Positions 37,093 through 50,548 of a stretch of DNA of 64,000 nucleotides are shown here, piece by piece. A model generated the notes under the pieces. It was not told the origin of the DNA, made no database searches, and saw only the letters and a program-made list of their open reading frames with translations. The stretch lies in the NCBI RefSeq assembly GCF_017654505.1, contig NC_054571.1, forward strand, positions 4,248,041 to 4,312,040. The letters are read 5' to 3'. Made by a program: the position numbers and the translations under genes. Numbering within the stretch: the stretch's first letter is position 1; every line of letters begins with the position of its first letter. This stretch comes from Polyodon spathula. Its lineage: Eukaryota; Chordata; Actinopteri; Acipenseriformes; Polyodontidae.

Positions 37093-37878
37093 CCATAAAT
37101 ACACACGCTCCATTTATACATTTTATACACTTTGCGAAATCGGTAGGCAAATTAAATAATGTGGTAGGGAATGCCTACCATTGCCTACCGCTGTGTCAGC
37201 CACTGGTATTAAAATACACAAGGTTTTTGGCTTTTATTTTTAAAAAGCATTGTAACAACCTTCTGATCTACCCTAGTATGTTACATACAATGCATGTAGT
37301 CAAAGACAGACAACTGAAAAGCAAGAACCCCTCCTGCTAAGACACTCCCAGAATGCTTTGCAAACATCATTAAAAATAAGGGGACTGAAGAAAAAAAAAA
37401 CTCACTGAAATGTAATTTGAAGATACTTGCTCTTTAAAGAAGTCAGTTGTGCAATTCAATGCGTTCCCTCTTTGGTAAAACATGCATCTGAACTAAATGC
37501 TTGATTGTGTGTTGATATTTTTTTTTTTGTCTTACTGTAAATATTTGGTTAAACACTGTTCATTTAAGCCACAGTTTGAGTTTAAATTTAGTGAACAAGG
37601 TGATACATATTCCATTTTAATATTCCAGCTGAGGGTAACTGAATACTTCTTGGAATCATTGTAGCCTAGAGTCGCTATGCTCAGAAAGCACATATTTCAC
37701 TAGCATGTTGTCAGCAACAGGAACTTAATTTGAAAATGAGATAGCGTCCTTTATTACCTCAATAATGGATTTAAGACGAACAGTTTGTATGGCTGCAATA
37801 AAACATCTGCTCATTCCTTTATGATGTGTCATTTACAGAGTGCAGGCAGGATTCAGTTGCCTGGAAAGGGACTACAAT
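37093..37878. other. Unannotated interval
   Basis: No gene seen. Confidence 0.35.
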
Positions 37879-40087
37879 GTGATAGTGTGTTTGAGTGACA
37901 AGAATGAATATTGGAGCCAGGAGAGGGGGTGATAGTGTGTTTGAGTGATGAGAGAATGAATATTGGAGCCAGGAGAGGGGTTAATGGTGTGTTTGAGTGA
38001 GAGAATGAATAGGAGGGGGGGGTTGATAGTGTGTTTGAGTGATGAGAGAATGAATATTGGAGCCAGGAGAGGGGGTGATAGTGTGTTTGAGTGAGGAGAG
38101 AATGAATATTGGAGCCAGGAGAGGGGGTGATAGTGTGTTTGAGTGAGGAGAGAATGAATATTGGAGCCAGGAGAGGGGGTGATAGTGTGTTTGAGTGAGG
38201 AGAGAATGAATATTGGAGCCAGGAGAGGGGGTGATAGTGTGTTTGAGTGAGGAGAGAATGAATATTGGAGCCAGGAGAGGGGGTGATAGTGTGTTTGAGT
38301 GATGAGAGAATGAATATTGGAGCCAGGAGAGGGGGTGATAGTGTGTTTGAGTGAGGAGAGAATGAATATTGGAGCCAGGTGGGGGTTAATGGTGTGTTTG
38401 AGTGAGAGAATGAATAGGAGGGGGGGGTTGATAGTGTGTTTGAGTGATGAGAGAATGAATATTGGAGCCAGGAGAGGGGGTGATAGTGTGTTTGAGTGAG
38501 GAGAGAATGAATATTGGAGCCAGGAGAGGGGGTGATAGTGTGTTTGATAGTGAGGAGAGAATGAATATTGGAGCCAGGAGAGGGGGTGATAGTGTGTTTG
38601 AGTGAGGAGAGAATGAATATTGGAGCCAGGAGAGGGGGTGATAGTGTGTTTGAGTGAGGAGAGAATGAATATTGGAGCCAGGAGAGGGGGTGATAGTGTG
38701 TTTGAGTGATGAGAGAATGAATATTGGAGCCAGGAGAGGGGGTGATAGTGTGTTTGAGTGAGGAGAGAATGAATATTGGAGCCAGGAGAGGGGGTGATAG
38801 TGTGTTTGAGTGAGAGAATGAATAGGAGGGGGGAGAGAATGAATAGGAGCCAGGGGGGGGGGTGATAGTGTGTTTGAGTGATGAGAGAATGAATATTGGA
38901 GCCAGGAGAGGGGGTGATAGTGTGTTTGAGTGAGGAGAGAATGAATATTGGAGCCAGGAGAGGGGGTGATAGTGTGTTTGAGTGAGGAGAGAATGAATAT
39001 TGGAGCCAGGAGAGGGGGTGATAGTGTGTTTGAGTGAGGAGAGAATGAATATTGGAGCCAGGAGAGGGGGTGATAGTGTGTTTGAGTGATGAGAGAATGA
39101 ATATTGGAGCCAGGAGAGGGGGTGATAGTGTGTTTGAGTGAGGAGAATGAATATTGGAGGGGGGGGGGGGGGGGGAGAGAGAATGAATATTGGAGCCAGG
39201 AGAGGGGGTGATAGTGTGTTTGAGTGATGAGAGAATGAATATTGGAGCCAGGAGAGGGGGTGATAGTGTGTTTGAGTGAGGAGAGAATGAATATTGGAGC
39301 CAGGAGAGGGGGTGATAGTGTGTTTGAGTGATGGAGAGAATGAATATTGGAGCCAGGAGAGGGGGTGATAGTGTGTTTGAGTGATGAGAGAATGAATATT
39401 GGAGCCAGGAGAGGGGGTGATAGTGTGTTTGAGTGAGGAGAGAATGAATATTGGAGCCAGGAGAGGGGGTGATAGTGTGTTTGAGTGAGGAGAGAATGAA
39501 TATTGGAGCCAGGAGAGGGGGTGATAGTGTGTTTGAGTGAGGAGAGAATGAATATTGGAGCCAGGAGAGGGGGTGATGTGTGTTTGAGTAGTGTGTTTGA
39601 GTGAGAGAATGAATATTGGAATGAGTGATATTGGAGCCAGGAGAGGGGGTGATAGTGTGTTTGAGTGAGGAGAGAATGAATATTGGAGCCAGGAGAGGGG
39701 GTGATAGTGTGTTTGAGTGAGGAGAGAATGAATATTGGAGCCAGGAGAGGGGGTGATAGTGTGTTTGAGTGAGGAGAGAATGAATATTGGAGCCAGGAGA
39801 TGGGGTGATATGTGTTTGAGTGAGGAGAGAATGAATATTGGAGCCAGGAGGGGGGGTGATAGTGTGTTTGAGTGAGGAGAGAATGAATATTGGAGCCAGG
39901 AGAGGGGGTGATAGTGTGTTTGAGTGAGGAGAGAATGAATATTGGAGCCAGGAGATGGGGTGATATGTGTTTGAGTGAGGAGAGAATGAATATTGGAGCC
40001 AGGAGATGGGGTGCTAGTGTTTTTGAGTGATGAGAGAATGAATATTGGAGCCAGGAGAGGGGGTGATAGTGTGTTTGAGTGATGAGC
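37879..40087. repeat. 52-bp minisatellite, about 42 copies
   Basis: The 52-bp unit contains ggagccaggagagggggtga, tagtgtgtttgagtgagg and agagaatgaatatt. Two alternative forms, gaGGagag and gaTGagag, recur. A shortened variant (gagagaatgaataggagggg) appears at about 37997, 38402 and 38810. A pure G run lies at 39159-39173. The period is not a multiple of three, so it is not coding. Confidence 0.95.
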
Positions 40088-41138
<1,051 letters not shown>

Positions 41139-41735
41139 TACTGACTAACTGTGCAGGGATACAGCAGTCATCTGAGCCATACCAATATAAAATGAAAAAA
41201 AAAGAAAGCTTTATTAATTTCAAAATGTTATAGAAAAGAAAAACCCTGATGCTTTATAAAGAAAATGTAATGAGGCACAAAAAATATAGACATTACTAGC
41301 ATACAAAACCAAGAACAGGAACAGACTGAAAACGTGCAAGACTTACTGAAAAGTTCATGAAATTCCACTCTTATAGCGTTACAGTGGAGCTGCCTGTACA
41401 TGCAGCCCCTCAGCATTCTGGATAGAATTGATTAGGAAGGGGAAGTTGTCCCTCTATTGAAAATCTCTCATTTTCCCCAGTTGATACAATGGGCCCAATC
41501 ATAGAAGGTTGTTACATCTAAATGCAGTTTGCACCATTTTTTGTAAAACGTGGAATCAAACTATTAATGCTTGTTAAAAAAAAAAGAGTGCATAAACTGT
41601 ACATGCAGTCTGAAACATCTCAGGGACAGTCTTTTACACTGTCAGATGAAGTCAGCCATCTCCAAGGTGCACATCACGAGAGAGATATCGATGCACGCTC
41701 ATGATCGACTCATGTGACATGTGCATGCCACTGTT
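41139..41735. other. Unannotated interval
   Basis: No gene seen. Confidence 0.35.
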
Positions 41736-41815
41736 TATGCCAGTGTTTCTCAACTCTGGTCCTGGAGGACCCCACTCTGTCTGCTGGTTTTTGTTCTAGC
41801 TGTGGTCTCAATTTC
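41736..41815. mobile_element. hAT-type terminal sequence (candidate)
   Basis: Contains cagtgtttctcaactctggt followed by cctggaggacccc and gtctgctggtttttgttc, a block I recall as widely dispersed in fish genomes. A CAGTG start is typical of hAT ends. No matching opposite end was found. Confidence 0.4.
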
Positions 41816-42843
41816 AAATAAATCCCTTAATGAAACTAATAATTGGCTTTTTTTAGATCTTTTCAATTATTTTAAGCTCGTAAACAGGTGGAGATAGTTC
41901 AGAAAAGTGTTACATTAGAGATAATTAATTAAACAATAGTTCAGCACCATTTACAGAAAAGATTCAAAATCAGTATAACTATATACTATATGAAATATAT
42001 CCACGAAGAAAGGAAAACAATTGAAACCGATGTATTGTTTTCTAACTTTTATACAAGGGACCCGTTCTTCACTCTGTGTGATGGAGTCAGGCTTGTGAGA
42101 GTACAGTAACCCCGGCTCCCACTCACACATTCATTAATGTGGAACCCAGACCGGGTTTTAATTAACCCGCAGCTAGTTGGCAGTTGCTAATTCCGAACCC
42201 TGAATATGAAAACAAAACATTCAAATGACAAGATTTTCCAGTGACAAAAACATTTTTTGATCATGATTATGTCAAATCTGACTTGGAATGATAACATAAT
42301 AAACTCTCATATGGTATCGGGGGTGTTGGGGGGGGGCGGGGAATGCCACAAAGTGTTCGCTACGTAAGTTGTTGGCTCCCAGACTTTCCTATTTACCACA
42401 GAAATCCACTTTTTTGTCTTTCAGAATCCTTCGGAAAAGGATAAAAAGAAAGACCTGGCTTTTGGCCTTGTCTGTTGCTGCATCCAACAGTCCCTTGATC
42501 TGTGATCTGTGATTTCAGATTTTAATTTAGAACTCGTACGCTCCATTCATAACACAACAGTACTTCACATATTCCATTCAAAATGATACGCTTTCACTGA
42601 GCCAGTGTAAAGGTAAATATTTATTAATTTGCCTAGTTTTGTATTTTAAAACAGTAGAATATAGGGTGATAAATAATAAAAAATGTTAATCTACACAAGG
42701 TTGTATTTTCAGAGTTTGAACAATATACAAAAAAAAAAAAAATCCAGTGTTAAAAAAACCTGCGCCCCTAAACCCATCTGTCTGCCACCCTTCACCTCTC
42801 CTCTTCCAGAATCACCACTGCTGCACTACAAATTCATGATTGT
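41816..42843. other. Unannotated interval
   Basis: No gene seen. Confidence 0.35.
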
Positions 42844-43076
42844 ACACTGTAAAAAATTACCACATTGTTACAGTACATTCACCGTAATATTGACATAATA
42901 AAACTGTAGTTGTAGCTTCATTCCAGTGCATATTTCTGTTTGTTAAAAGGTACATCTTTTTTTTTTTTAGTATTTTACACTAATATTGAACAACTTTTAC
43001 CCTAATTCAAAATAAAAAATGTCAATAATAAGATACATTTACTGTAAAAATACTAGTTATTTTTTTTTACAGTGTT
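42844..43076. mobile_element. Short inverted-repeat element (candidate MITE)
   Basis: The left end acactgtaaaaaattac and right end ttttttttacagtgt are approximate inverted repeats 230 bp apart. The interior has further tgtaaaa/ttttaca words. No clear target duplication, so this stays a candidate. Confidence 0.35.
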
Positions 43077-44579
43077 ACTGTACAGAAGCTATTTTATACC
43101 GTGTTGTTACTAATTTGCAAATGGGCTTTGTTAACGAATATACTCACGCTATGTAGGAACACAGAACCCTATTTAATTTTACTATGGTGTGAAATTATTT
43201 TATAAACAAGTCGAGGCGGACCCGGTCCTTGTAACACTGGAATTTGTTCCGTTTGTATTTATTATGTCTCTGCTCTAAATAGTTCTATTTACAAACAAAT
43301 GCATCTGTTAACATGTAAGGTCTATGAAGAGATGGCAGTACATATTAGGAAAGATTTACTTGAACACCGTAAGCATGCTCCATACCCTGTAAGCAGAACA
43401 CAGCAAGCAAGTGTAGGGAATATGCCCCAAACAAGCGACCTTGAACACAGCAAGCATGTGCCATACCTCTATGTAGAAGAGCCAGGCTTCTCTACATGTG
43501 TGCTTATAGGGCTTTTAACCTCATCTCATCTCACCGACAGGGGACAGAATCCATAATGGCAGTGTATCACCCAACAGCTCTGTGCACTGGTGCACAACTC
43601 TCTGATGAAAAGGACAGCCTATTGTAGCACATACTATAGGAGCCTGCTGTCACATGGATCCTGCTTAAAGCTGTTTCATTAACATGCATACAAACTCTAT
43701 CTCTAGAATCTAATATAAAGAACGACATCTGTTTAGCAAGGCCGGATTTTTCGGGCATAAAAAAAAAAAAACATGTTTATCACTGGTTACACAATCTAGA
43801 GCTCATTTTGGAAACCAGGAGATATTTTCATGCCACTATATATTAGTCTATTAATTGAAATCCCAGCTATTATAATGACTAGGGCTTTTTTTAATGTTCT
43901 GATGAAGAGTTTGTCATTAATAGCTTTAATTATCTAGAGCCACACAAAGCAAGGCGTAATGTTCTGAAATGATTCTTCTGTCCCTTCTTCATGCTCTGTA
44001 TCTCACAAATAATTTTCACACAGATATAAATGACATATAGTACTATATGAAACTTTACATTCAATCAGGACAACTCTTGAGCTTTAAAGACATCATTTAA
44101 TTAAAGTATTAAATAGCTGTAACCAGGTATTGCAACATTTTGCACTTGGTTTGACAGACAGGGAGGAGGTAAACTCAAACCACAACATTGTCTGTAAAGA
44201 GAGGTTTCAATTTACATGCCTTAAATACTATTAGTAGCTGCCACTGATTAAAGATTGAAGGACATTTAGTGCTGAAAACTGCTGAATTTAGAAATAATAA
44301 AATAAATGTAATAAATTACATGACAAACATTTCAACTAGCAGGCTTTCTCATGCCTTCAGGACAAGAAAGACTTAAATGTATTGTGGCAAAGTGCCCAGC
44401 CCCTGGGCTATTTATTTGTGTTGTATGTTAATGATGGTGTATAGTCACTGGTACACAGGATATAAACGGGTCTGTGTAACATGAGTGTTTAAAATGTATA
44501 TTTGTATTTAGGCACGAGGATTGCACAGCACTTCACATGCAAGTAAAAAGTAATAATAGGGAGGGGAGGAGAGTTTATT
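43077..44579. other. Unannotated interval
   Basis: No gene or clear element end recognised. The frame at 43299-43556 has no recognisable motif. Confidence 0.3.
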
Positions 44580-45552
44580 CTGTTGTTTCTCCTGGGGCAG
44601 GGGTGCAGATCGGTTCTAAAATTGGTGCCAAACACGGTGGTTTCGCTGTCGCTTACTCTCGTCATTTGCGAATGTTTTTTGAAAGTGACGAAGAAAAAAA
44701 TAGTGGAGTGGTCAGTAGTGATGATTGTTTCTGTTTGTACAATAGTTAGTTTAAAACATTATTTAAAGTTTAAACACAACTAAACATGACTGAAGGCCAG
44801 ATAATTTTGAAAATCTAATATTTATATGGAACATTTAGAAATGTCACTACTTGCATTCTGTAGCACTCAGAGAACAGTTAACACTGCACAATGTCACAGA
44901 AGAAAATAGACTCTGTCCGGCATTCAGCAACAATGAAATCGACCGAAGAGTTCAAGAACCTGTAGAAGATGAAAACTTGATGCAGAAACAACATTGCAAC
45001 CCCAGACAAAAAAGAAAAAACAAAGTTCACAAGCCTCTGATAAAAGAACAAGAAAAGAAGTGACTAAGTTTCATCCTAACTGGAAAACTCTGTTTCCATG
45101 GGCCGTCTATAATGCCAAAAGTTCACATATGACCTGTAGTTTCTGTATTGCTGCAAATAAATGCAATGCCTTTACAAAGGCTGCTCAGATTTCCTGAAGG
45201 ATAATTTGACGAAACACAGCCACACAAAAGATTATATCGTTGCAACAGAAGCAGGAGCAAAGAAGCCGTGTACAGAGTGAGCCGTCGTCACTAATGCTTT
45301 CAGCAAGAAGGATGCCGTGTTGTAAGCTATGCGGATCTGCACAGTGCAAAGAAGAACAGACCAAATTCAGACTTCAAGGATCTAATTATGTTCCAGCAAA
45401 ATCAGGTAAAAAAAATGTCATTTTATGTATAGTAATATCTAACTTATCTTATGGATTACAACCAAACCGATAAAACATGTTACTTACTGTAATTATTCTA
45501 AGTAGATATACTCACTACTACGTGCATACAGTCTCAGAGCTGACACGCACGG

Positions 45553-45556
<4 letters not shown>

Positions 45557-45597
<41 letters not shown>

Positions 45598-45598
45598 T

Positions 45599-45632
<34 letters not shown>

Positions 45633-45633
45633 T
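45557..45633. repeat. (CA)n and (GATA)n microsatellites
   Basis: CA run at about 45557-45594, then a GATA tetranucleotide run to about 45633. Confidence 0.95.
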
Positions 45634-45660
45634 TTAACAGATAAAAAATGGTCTATTAAC

Positions 45661-45905
45661 ACATAATAATAATATATTTATATAGCACCATTCATAGTGG
45701 ACCACCATCACAAAGTGTTTTGCAGAGGTAGGCTGTCAACTATATTGAGAATCACTTGCAATAGGATTTTATATCTCAGGACAAGAAAGTTAAGTGAGTT
45801 GCTCAGGATCACACAGTGAGTCAGTCAGTGGCAGAGGTGGGATATGAACTGGTGACCTTCTGGTTACAAGCCCCTGGACCTTAACCACTGGACCACACTG
45901 TCTAC
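45661..45905 (-). mobile_element. CORE-SINE/MIR-like element with L2-type tail
   Basis: Read in reverse it starts with a tRNA-like head (gtggtccagtggttaaggtc as A-box region, then ggtcaccagttcatatccca as B-box region). It continues with a central core (cactgtgtgatcctgagcaa) and ends with an L2-like tail (caaaacactttgtgatggtg, gtgctatataaatatattat). Head-core-tail order is that of MIR-type SINEs. The B box is degenerate. Confidence 0.65.
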
Positions 45906-47329
45906 TGAATGTAGTATTACATAGTAACTCACCAAATTGCCAGTGATTACCATTTAAGAAAATTGCTGACCAATGCTACTGCACTGGACAGATCATCCTG
46001 TCTTAAACTACAGAATAGTAATACATTTGTGCATGGTTTTTACAGTATTGTCATTTTTTCTAAACCTTAACTGTTGTTCAGATTTAGAAAATATATGCAA
46101 CTTTATGAATGTAAACATGAATCACTCAAATAAATACCATCGTCTCTCTGTCAAATCTAATTTGGTACATCATTATGTTAATAAACTGGTAAATATCTTA
46201 CAATTGTTTTATCAATAAACTTTGACACAGTTTTTAATAACTTGCCAAAACCCCTATTCAAAAACTAATAATGTCTTATTTTAATAGATTAAAGTAACAT
46301 AAAGTAGAAATGTGTCAATAAATTATATTTAACGACCTGTGTTAAAGCCACATTTGGTTGATCCCTTAACAGACATTAATAGTGTTGTTTCATTGTTTTA
46401 TATTTTCACATTTCAGTACTTGTATGCAATTGTTAAAGGCTGGTTTTATGCACAGTTGTGTTTTTTGTGGTTTTATTTTTGTATTTTGAAGGGTTTATCA
46501 ATGTTGCAGACTCTTTCTGTGGATAACCACGAAACCCATGACAATGGCTTACTGGACATGCAGAGGGGGCTAGTGAGAGTTGCAGTAGAAGATTTGATTG
46601 ATGACCTGACTGGATCTGATTATATGGGAATAATGATACATGAATCAACTGACTGTTCAAATGAAAAAAAAACACTATAATGATATACACAAAATGCTTG
46701 AAAATGGCAATCCAGCTATGAATTTCTCACATGTGTGCAATCTTGAAGGTGATGGAACAGCTGAACATATATACAATAAAATTGTTGAAGTGTTTGAGGA
46801 GTACAATCTTGACCTAAAGAAATGTGTGTCCGTAGCCACTGAGGGTGCATCAGTGATGCCAGGTGGATTGGGAGGTGTTATTTACAGACTGAAGGCTGTG
46901 TGTCCAATCACTGTTGCTATGCATTGCATTCCACACCATTTGTCTTTGGCTGTATGTCAAGCTAGTCATAATGTAGGCTATCTCAACACATTTCAAGCGG
47001 TGTTAGAATCAGTATATAAGTACTACACCAATTGTCTGAAGAGAATGCAAACTTGTTTTAGCCTAAGTCCAGATTAAATTCAAAGAGGTGTGTGAAACCT
47101 GATGCTTACGCCTCGAGGGCTCAGTGCAGTCTGTACTGGAAAGCTAGACTCCTCACGCAGCAAGAGGGCTTCTGAAGTTGGAACATATGAATTTCTTGCT
47201 GTTCTTCATTTCATAGATGATATTATGGGTGTGTTTGGAATTTTGTGTCACACATTCAAAAAACAAGGCATAGACATTAGCTATGTTACTATGGCCTTAT
47301 GTCACAAGCTGGCTGGTGGATGACGAACC

Positions 47330-47685
47330 GGAAGATATAGACACACAAGATAGTACTGGGGTTTGAAAAGCACCAGAGTGGTTATTTTATACTGTGGCTG
47401 GAGCTTTAATTATCTAATAAACAATTACCTTATTAAGGCTCCAGCCACATTCCCACAGGTTTTATCAGGATGGAGATTTAACCCCATCCACGCCAGCTAC
47501 ACTTTATAAGACCGGCTTTTCACTAGTCTCAAATAATAAATAATCATGTTGGATGGCTTTCGTCCGCCCGCACACAAACACTATATATATATATATATAT
47601 AACAACAACAACAACAGTAGTACAAATTCATACACACATAAATAATATCCTTAGGGGAGGGCACCACCTCACACCTTGTCATCTA
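47330..47685. mobile_element. Unidentified insertion in the hAT transposase
   Basis: Coding similarity breaks at about 47325 and resumes at about 47680 (STLSALEELQIASGNKG). The inserted stretch carries an 18-bp near-perfect hairpin (tgtggctggagctttaat at 47393-47410 against its inverted copy at 47432-47449, one mismatch), a TA run at 47582-47600 and a short CAA run. It may be an LTR fragment. The family is unknown. Confidence 0.5.
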
Positions 47686-49062
47686 CATTATCAGCTTTAG
47701 AAGAATTACAGATAGCATCAGGGAATAAAGGGACTTCGATGGTACCTTTGAATGGTCTGTTCATGTAATTAAAGCCAGTCAAGAACAGAGAGCTACATTT
47801 TCAAAACTCAAAACACAGTTTTTACTCAATCTGTGTGAAAACGTACACAAGCGTTTCAAATGTCGCAAAATCTTCACTGAGTTTTCATCACTAAACCCAG
47901 GACAAGTAACTTTCCCTCCTATGGGGAAACTGAAATTTTATGGTATATTTGTGCTGCTTTTTCAAAGCAGTTGTTTGATCCTGTGATTGAAACGGGTGCA
48001 CTGTGGAGTGGAAACTAATGAAACCAATGTGAAACCTTTGTAGCAACATGGTCAAAACTATTGGCCTGTGAAAAGTTTGAAACTAGCTTTCCGAGCGTAA
48101 CAAAAATTGGTTCTATTGTATGTGTAATACTGATGCCAACAGCTGACTGTGAGCGTGATTTTAGCCGCTACAATGTAATCAAGTCAGACCTGCGAAAACA
48201 ACTTAAAGTGACCCGTGTGAACCTACTAATGCAAATGCCTGTCAAAAGTCACAGTACCAACTGAAACACACCTGATCTTGACAAACAATCACAGGATTGT
48301 AGTTTGAACCTATAGCAGAGGTATTGAAAATCTTGTTGTTCAGTGTTACTTGGGAAAATGAAGCAAGCATATTGTGCCAAACAGTATTGTTGACAAAGAT
48401 GTATAGTTTAAATAACATTCTAAAAATTATTTATTTATTTTTTTTTACTTAAAGACATGTAAATACATGAAAATACTCAGCAAACAAGTACAGGCTGAAC
48501 TTTACTCTATACCATAGAATGGTAGATTTTAGTTAAGGCATTGTAGCAAAACTTTAAAATATTGTCCTTTCATTTAGAAAAAGGGAAACCTGAAATGAAT
48601 ATATATATGGGAAAAAATTCATAGGAAATGAAATATGGGATTCTTTGTGTATCACTGCCATATGATGTTGTAAAATAATTGCAAAAGCGGCAAAAAAGAA
48701 TGTACACAAAATAAATTATGTTATGAGTAATCCATAATGTTTTTCTGTGTTCTTGTATCTATTAAATTATTTACTAAATTAAATTAAATCTGGTGCTTGA
48801 CTTTTAAAGTTCTGAAAGTTTACAGATGTAAATGACCAATTTATTGAAACCTACTGTAGAGCAATATTAAAATGGTTTAATGAACTAATTGTTTTGATCA
48901 ATAAAGGGATTTAAGGTATAGCTAGAATAAAAATAGGATTCATAACACCCTTGAGGACTTGAGCTGTGCACCAGTAGTGACCAGTGAATATCTCAAGTGA
49001 CTAATGTTTTGATCAAGTAGTCACTATCGACTACAAAAATATAAAACCCAGAGAAAACACTG

Positions 49063-49940
49063 GCTAAACAGTTTTGAAAGTTAACCAGCAGAGTCTACTG
49101 ATGCTAAGTGATCAAATCAATCTCCCCCTCACAACTTCCCACACGACACAAACCTTCTCTCCTGTGTGTGTGGGTGGGTCATGTGAGTAGTTCAGACCCA
49201 ATGAGAAACTATCACCATCTATAGTTGCTAAGGAATAAAAAATAAAAAAATTAAAAAAAACCTGGTGCCAAAATTTCACATTGCTGGCGTTTATTGAGGT
49301 ACCCTAGCGCCAAATTTGCGACAGGAACTTTTAAAGATGACTCATTAAAGTCTGTGTTTCACTAACCTGGCCTGCAGGTCATTGCCACACAGGTAAACAA
49401 TGTCATATACAAGGATTGTGAGAAACCTTTGAACTCCAAGTAAAGGCCACAGAATACCAGGCATATAACAGATGGTCCAATATGGATAAACTTGTGTACA
49501 GTTACAGAGTAAGATAGAAACGTAGGTACAGTCTTACTGTGATTCCCATCTGTGCTGTTGCAGTTTACAGAAAGTCTTCACAGATCTAAACTACAGAACA
49601 TTACCTGAGGCAATACCATAAAGAACATGTCAAATCACTTTTCAGGCAATATATAAAAGTAAAAGCCCCAAGGAAGGTTGAATTTTGGCTGTCTACAAAA
49701 AGCCTGAACGTTCCTAAAAATAAACAGTGAAAAACAGAATCTCTGGGTGGAGACTTAAAATAGCAAGTAACTTCAAATTGTACACCACCCTTACATTTTA
49801 TGATGTTTGTAATCATTTACAATGGCTCTTATAGCAATTGCTCAAATCATTATTATTTTTTATACTCTTTGTTCAGATGCTTTCCCTTGAGTTCAAGAGC
49901 TTCTTTGGTTTTAGTTGCCTGACAGATATATTTAACAAAG
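49063..49940. other. Unannotated interval
   Basis: No gene seen. Confidence 0.35.
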
Positions 49941-50383
49941 GCTGTGCACTACCTGACTTTGCACTGCTGTACACTACCTGACTTTACACTGCTGTACACT
50001 ACCTGACTTTACACTGCTGTGCACTACCTGACTTTACACTGCTGTGCACTACCTGACTTTACACTGCTGTGCACTACCTGACTTTACACTGCTGTGCACT
50101 ACCTGACTTTACACTGCTGTGCACTACCTGACTTTACACTGCTGTGCACTACCTGACTTTACACTGCTGTGCACTACCTGACTTTACACTGCTGTGCACT
50201 ACCTGACTTTACACTGCTGTGCACTACCTGACTTTACACTGCTGTGCACTACCTGACTTTGCACTGCTGTACACTACCTGACTTTACACTGCTGTACACT
50301 ACCTGACTTTACACTGCTGTGCACTACCTGACTTTACACTGCTGTGCACTACCTGACTTTACACTGCTGTGCACTACATGACG
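49941..50383. repeat. 25-bp minisatellite, about 18 copies
   Basis: Unit gcactacctgactttacact plus gctgt. The outer copies carry tgtacactac and tttgcactg variants while the inner ones are identical, so the array looks recently homogenised. Confidence 0.97.
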
Positions 50384-50416
50384 CAGATATTAACATACTA
50401 ATAAAAAGACACTAGA

Positions 50417-50548
50417 CAGCAACTAGAACTGAAGAGCAGCCCCTGCACTCATAGCCAAAGCACCTTACATCCTTATAAAAAAAATCCCACAATACTTGAG
50501 TTTTGCAAAGAACAACTCAGTTGCATTACAAACATCACAGAAAGGTAA
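50417..50548. repeat. Dispersed repeat, copy B
   Basis: Shares gcaactagaactgaagagca and an aaacatcaca...aaaggtaa block with copy A at 3.4 kb, separated here by a longer spacer. Confidence 0.4.

Larger units (their letters stand above)
45406..46510 (+). other. Intron-like interval in the hAT transposase
   Basis: Coding similarity stops at a GTAAAA (about 45406) and resumes after a pyrimidine-rich stretch ending gttgcag (about 46510), with another acceptor-like acatttcag at about 46415. The interval holds a CA repeat, a GATA repeat and a SINE. An intron is an inference. A simple insertion is also possible. Confidence 0.4.
44851..48264 (+). pseudogene. hAT transposase pseudogene (TTF-type zinc finger, DDE core, C-terminal dimerisation region)
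   Basis: Pieces in order. A zinc-finger-like segment lies at about 45065-45240 (FHPNWKTLFPWAVYN, then HMTCSFCIAANKCNAFTKAA and TKHSHTKDYIVA). A coding end NRPNSDFKDLIMFQQNQ at about 45355-45405 is followed by GTAAAA. The core starts about 46500 (VAVEDLIDDLTGSDYMGIMI, HESTD). A frameshift in an A run near 46668 leads to the long frame to 47075 (CVSVATEGASVM, ITVAMHCIPHHLSLAVCQAS). More core lies at 47102-47323. The C-terminal dimerisation motif is at 48061-48264 (PTADCERDFSRYNVIKSDLR). In the family the two motifs normally read DESTD and SDGAS. Here the first Asp is His and the second is Glu. Stops, frameshifts and these changes argue against activity. Confidence 0.8.
44580..49062 (+). mobile_element. 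hAT-superfamily transposon, degraded
   Basis: Extent is approximate. The right end reads gagaaaacactg at 49051-49062, whose complement (cagtgttttctc) is a typical hAT terminus. A weaker counterpart (ctgttgtttctcctgggg) is at 44580. No 8-bp duplication matches, so the left boundary is uncertain. It contains the transposase remnant described next. Confidence 0.6.
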
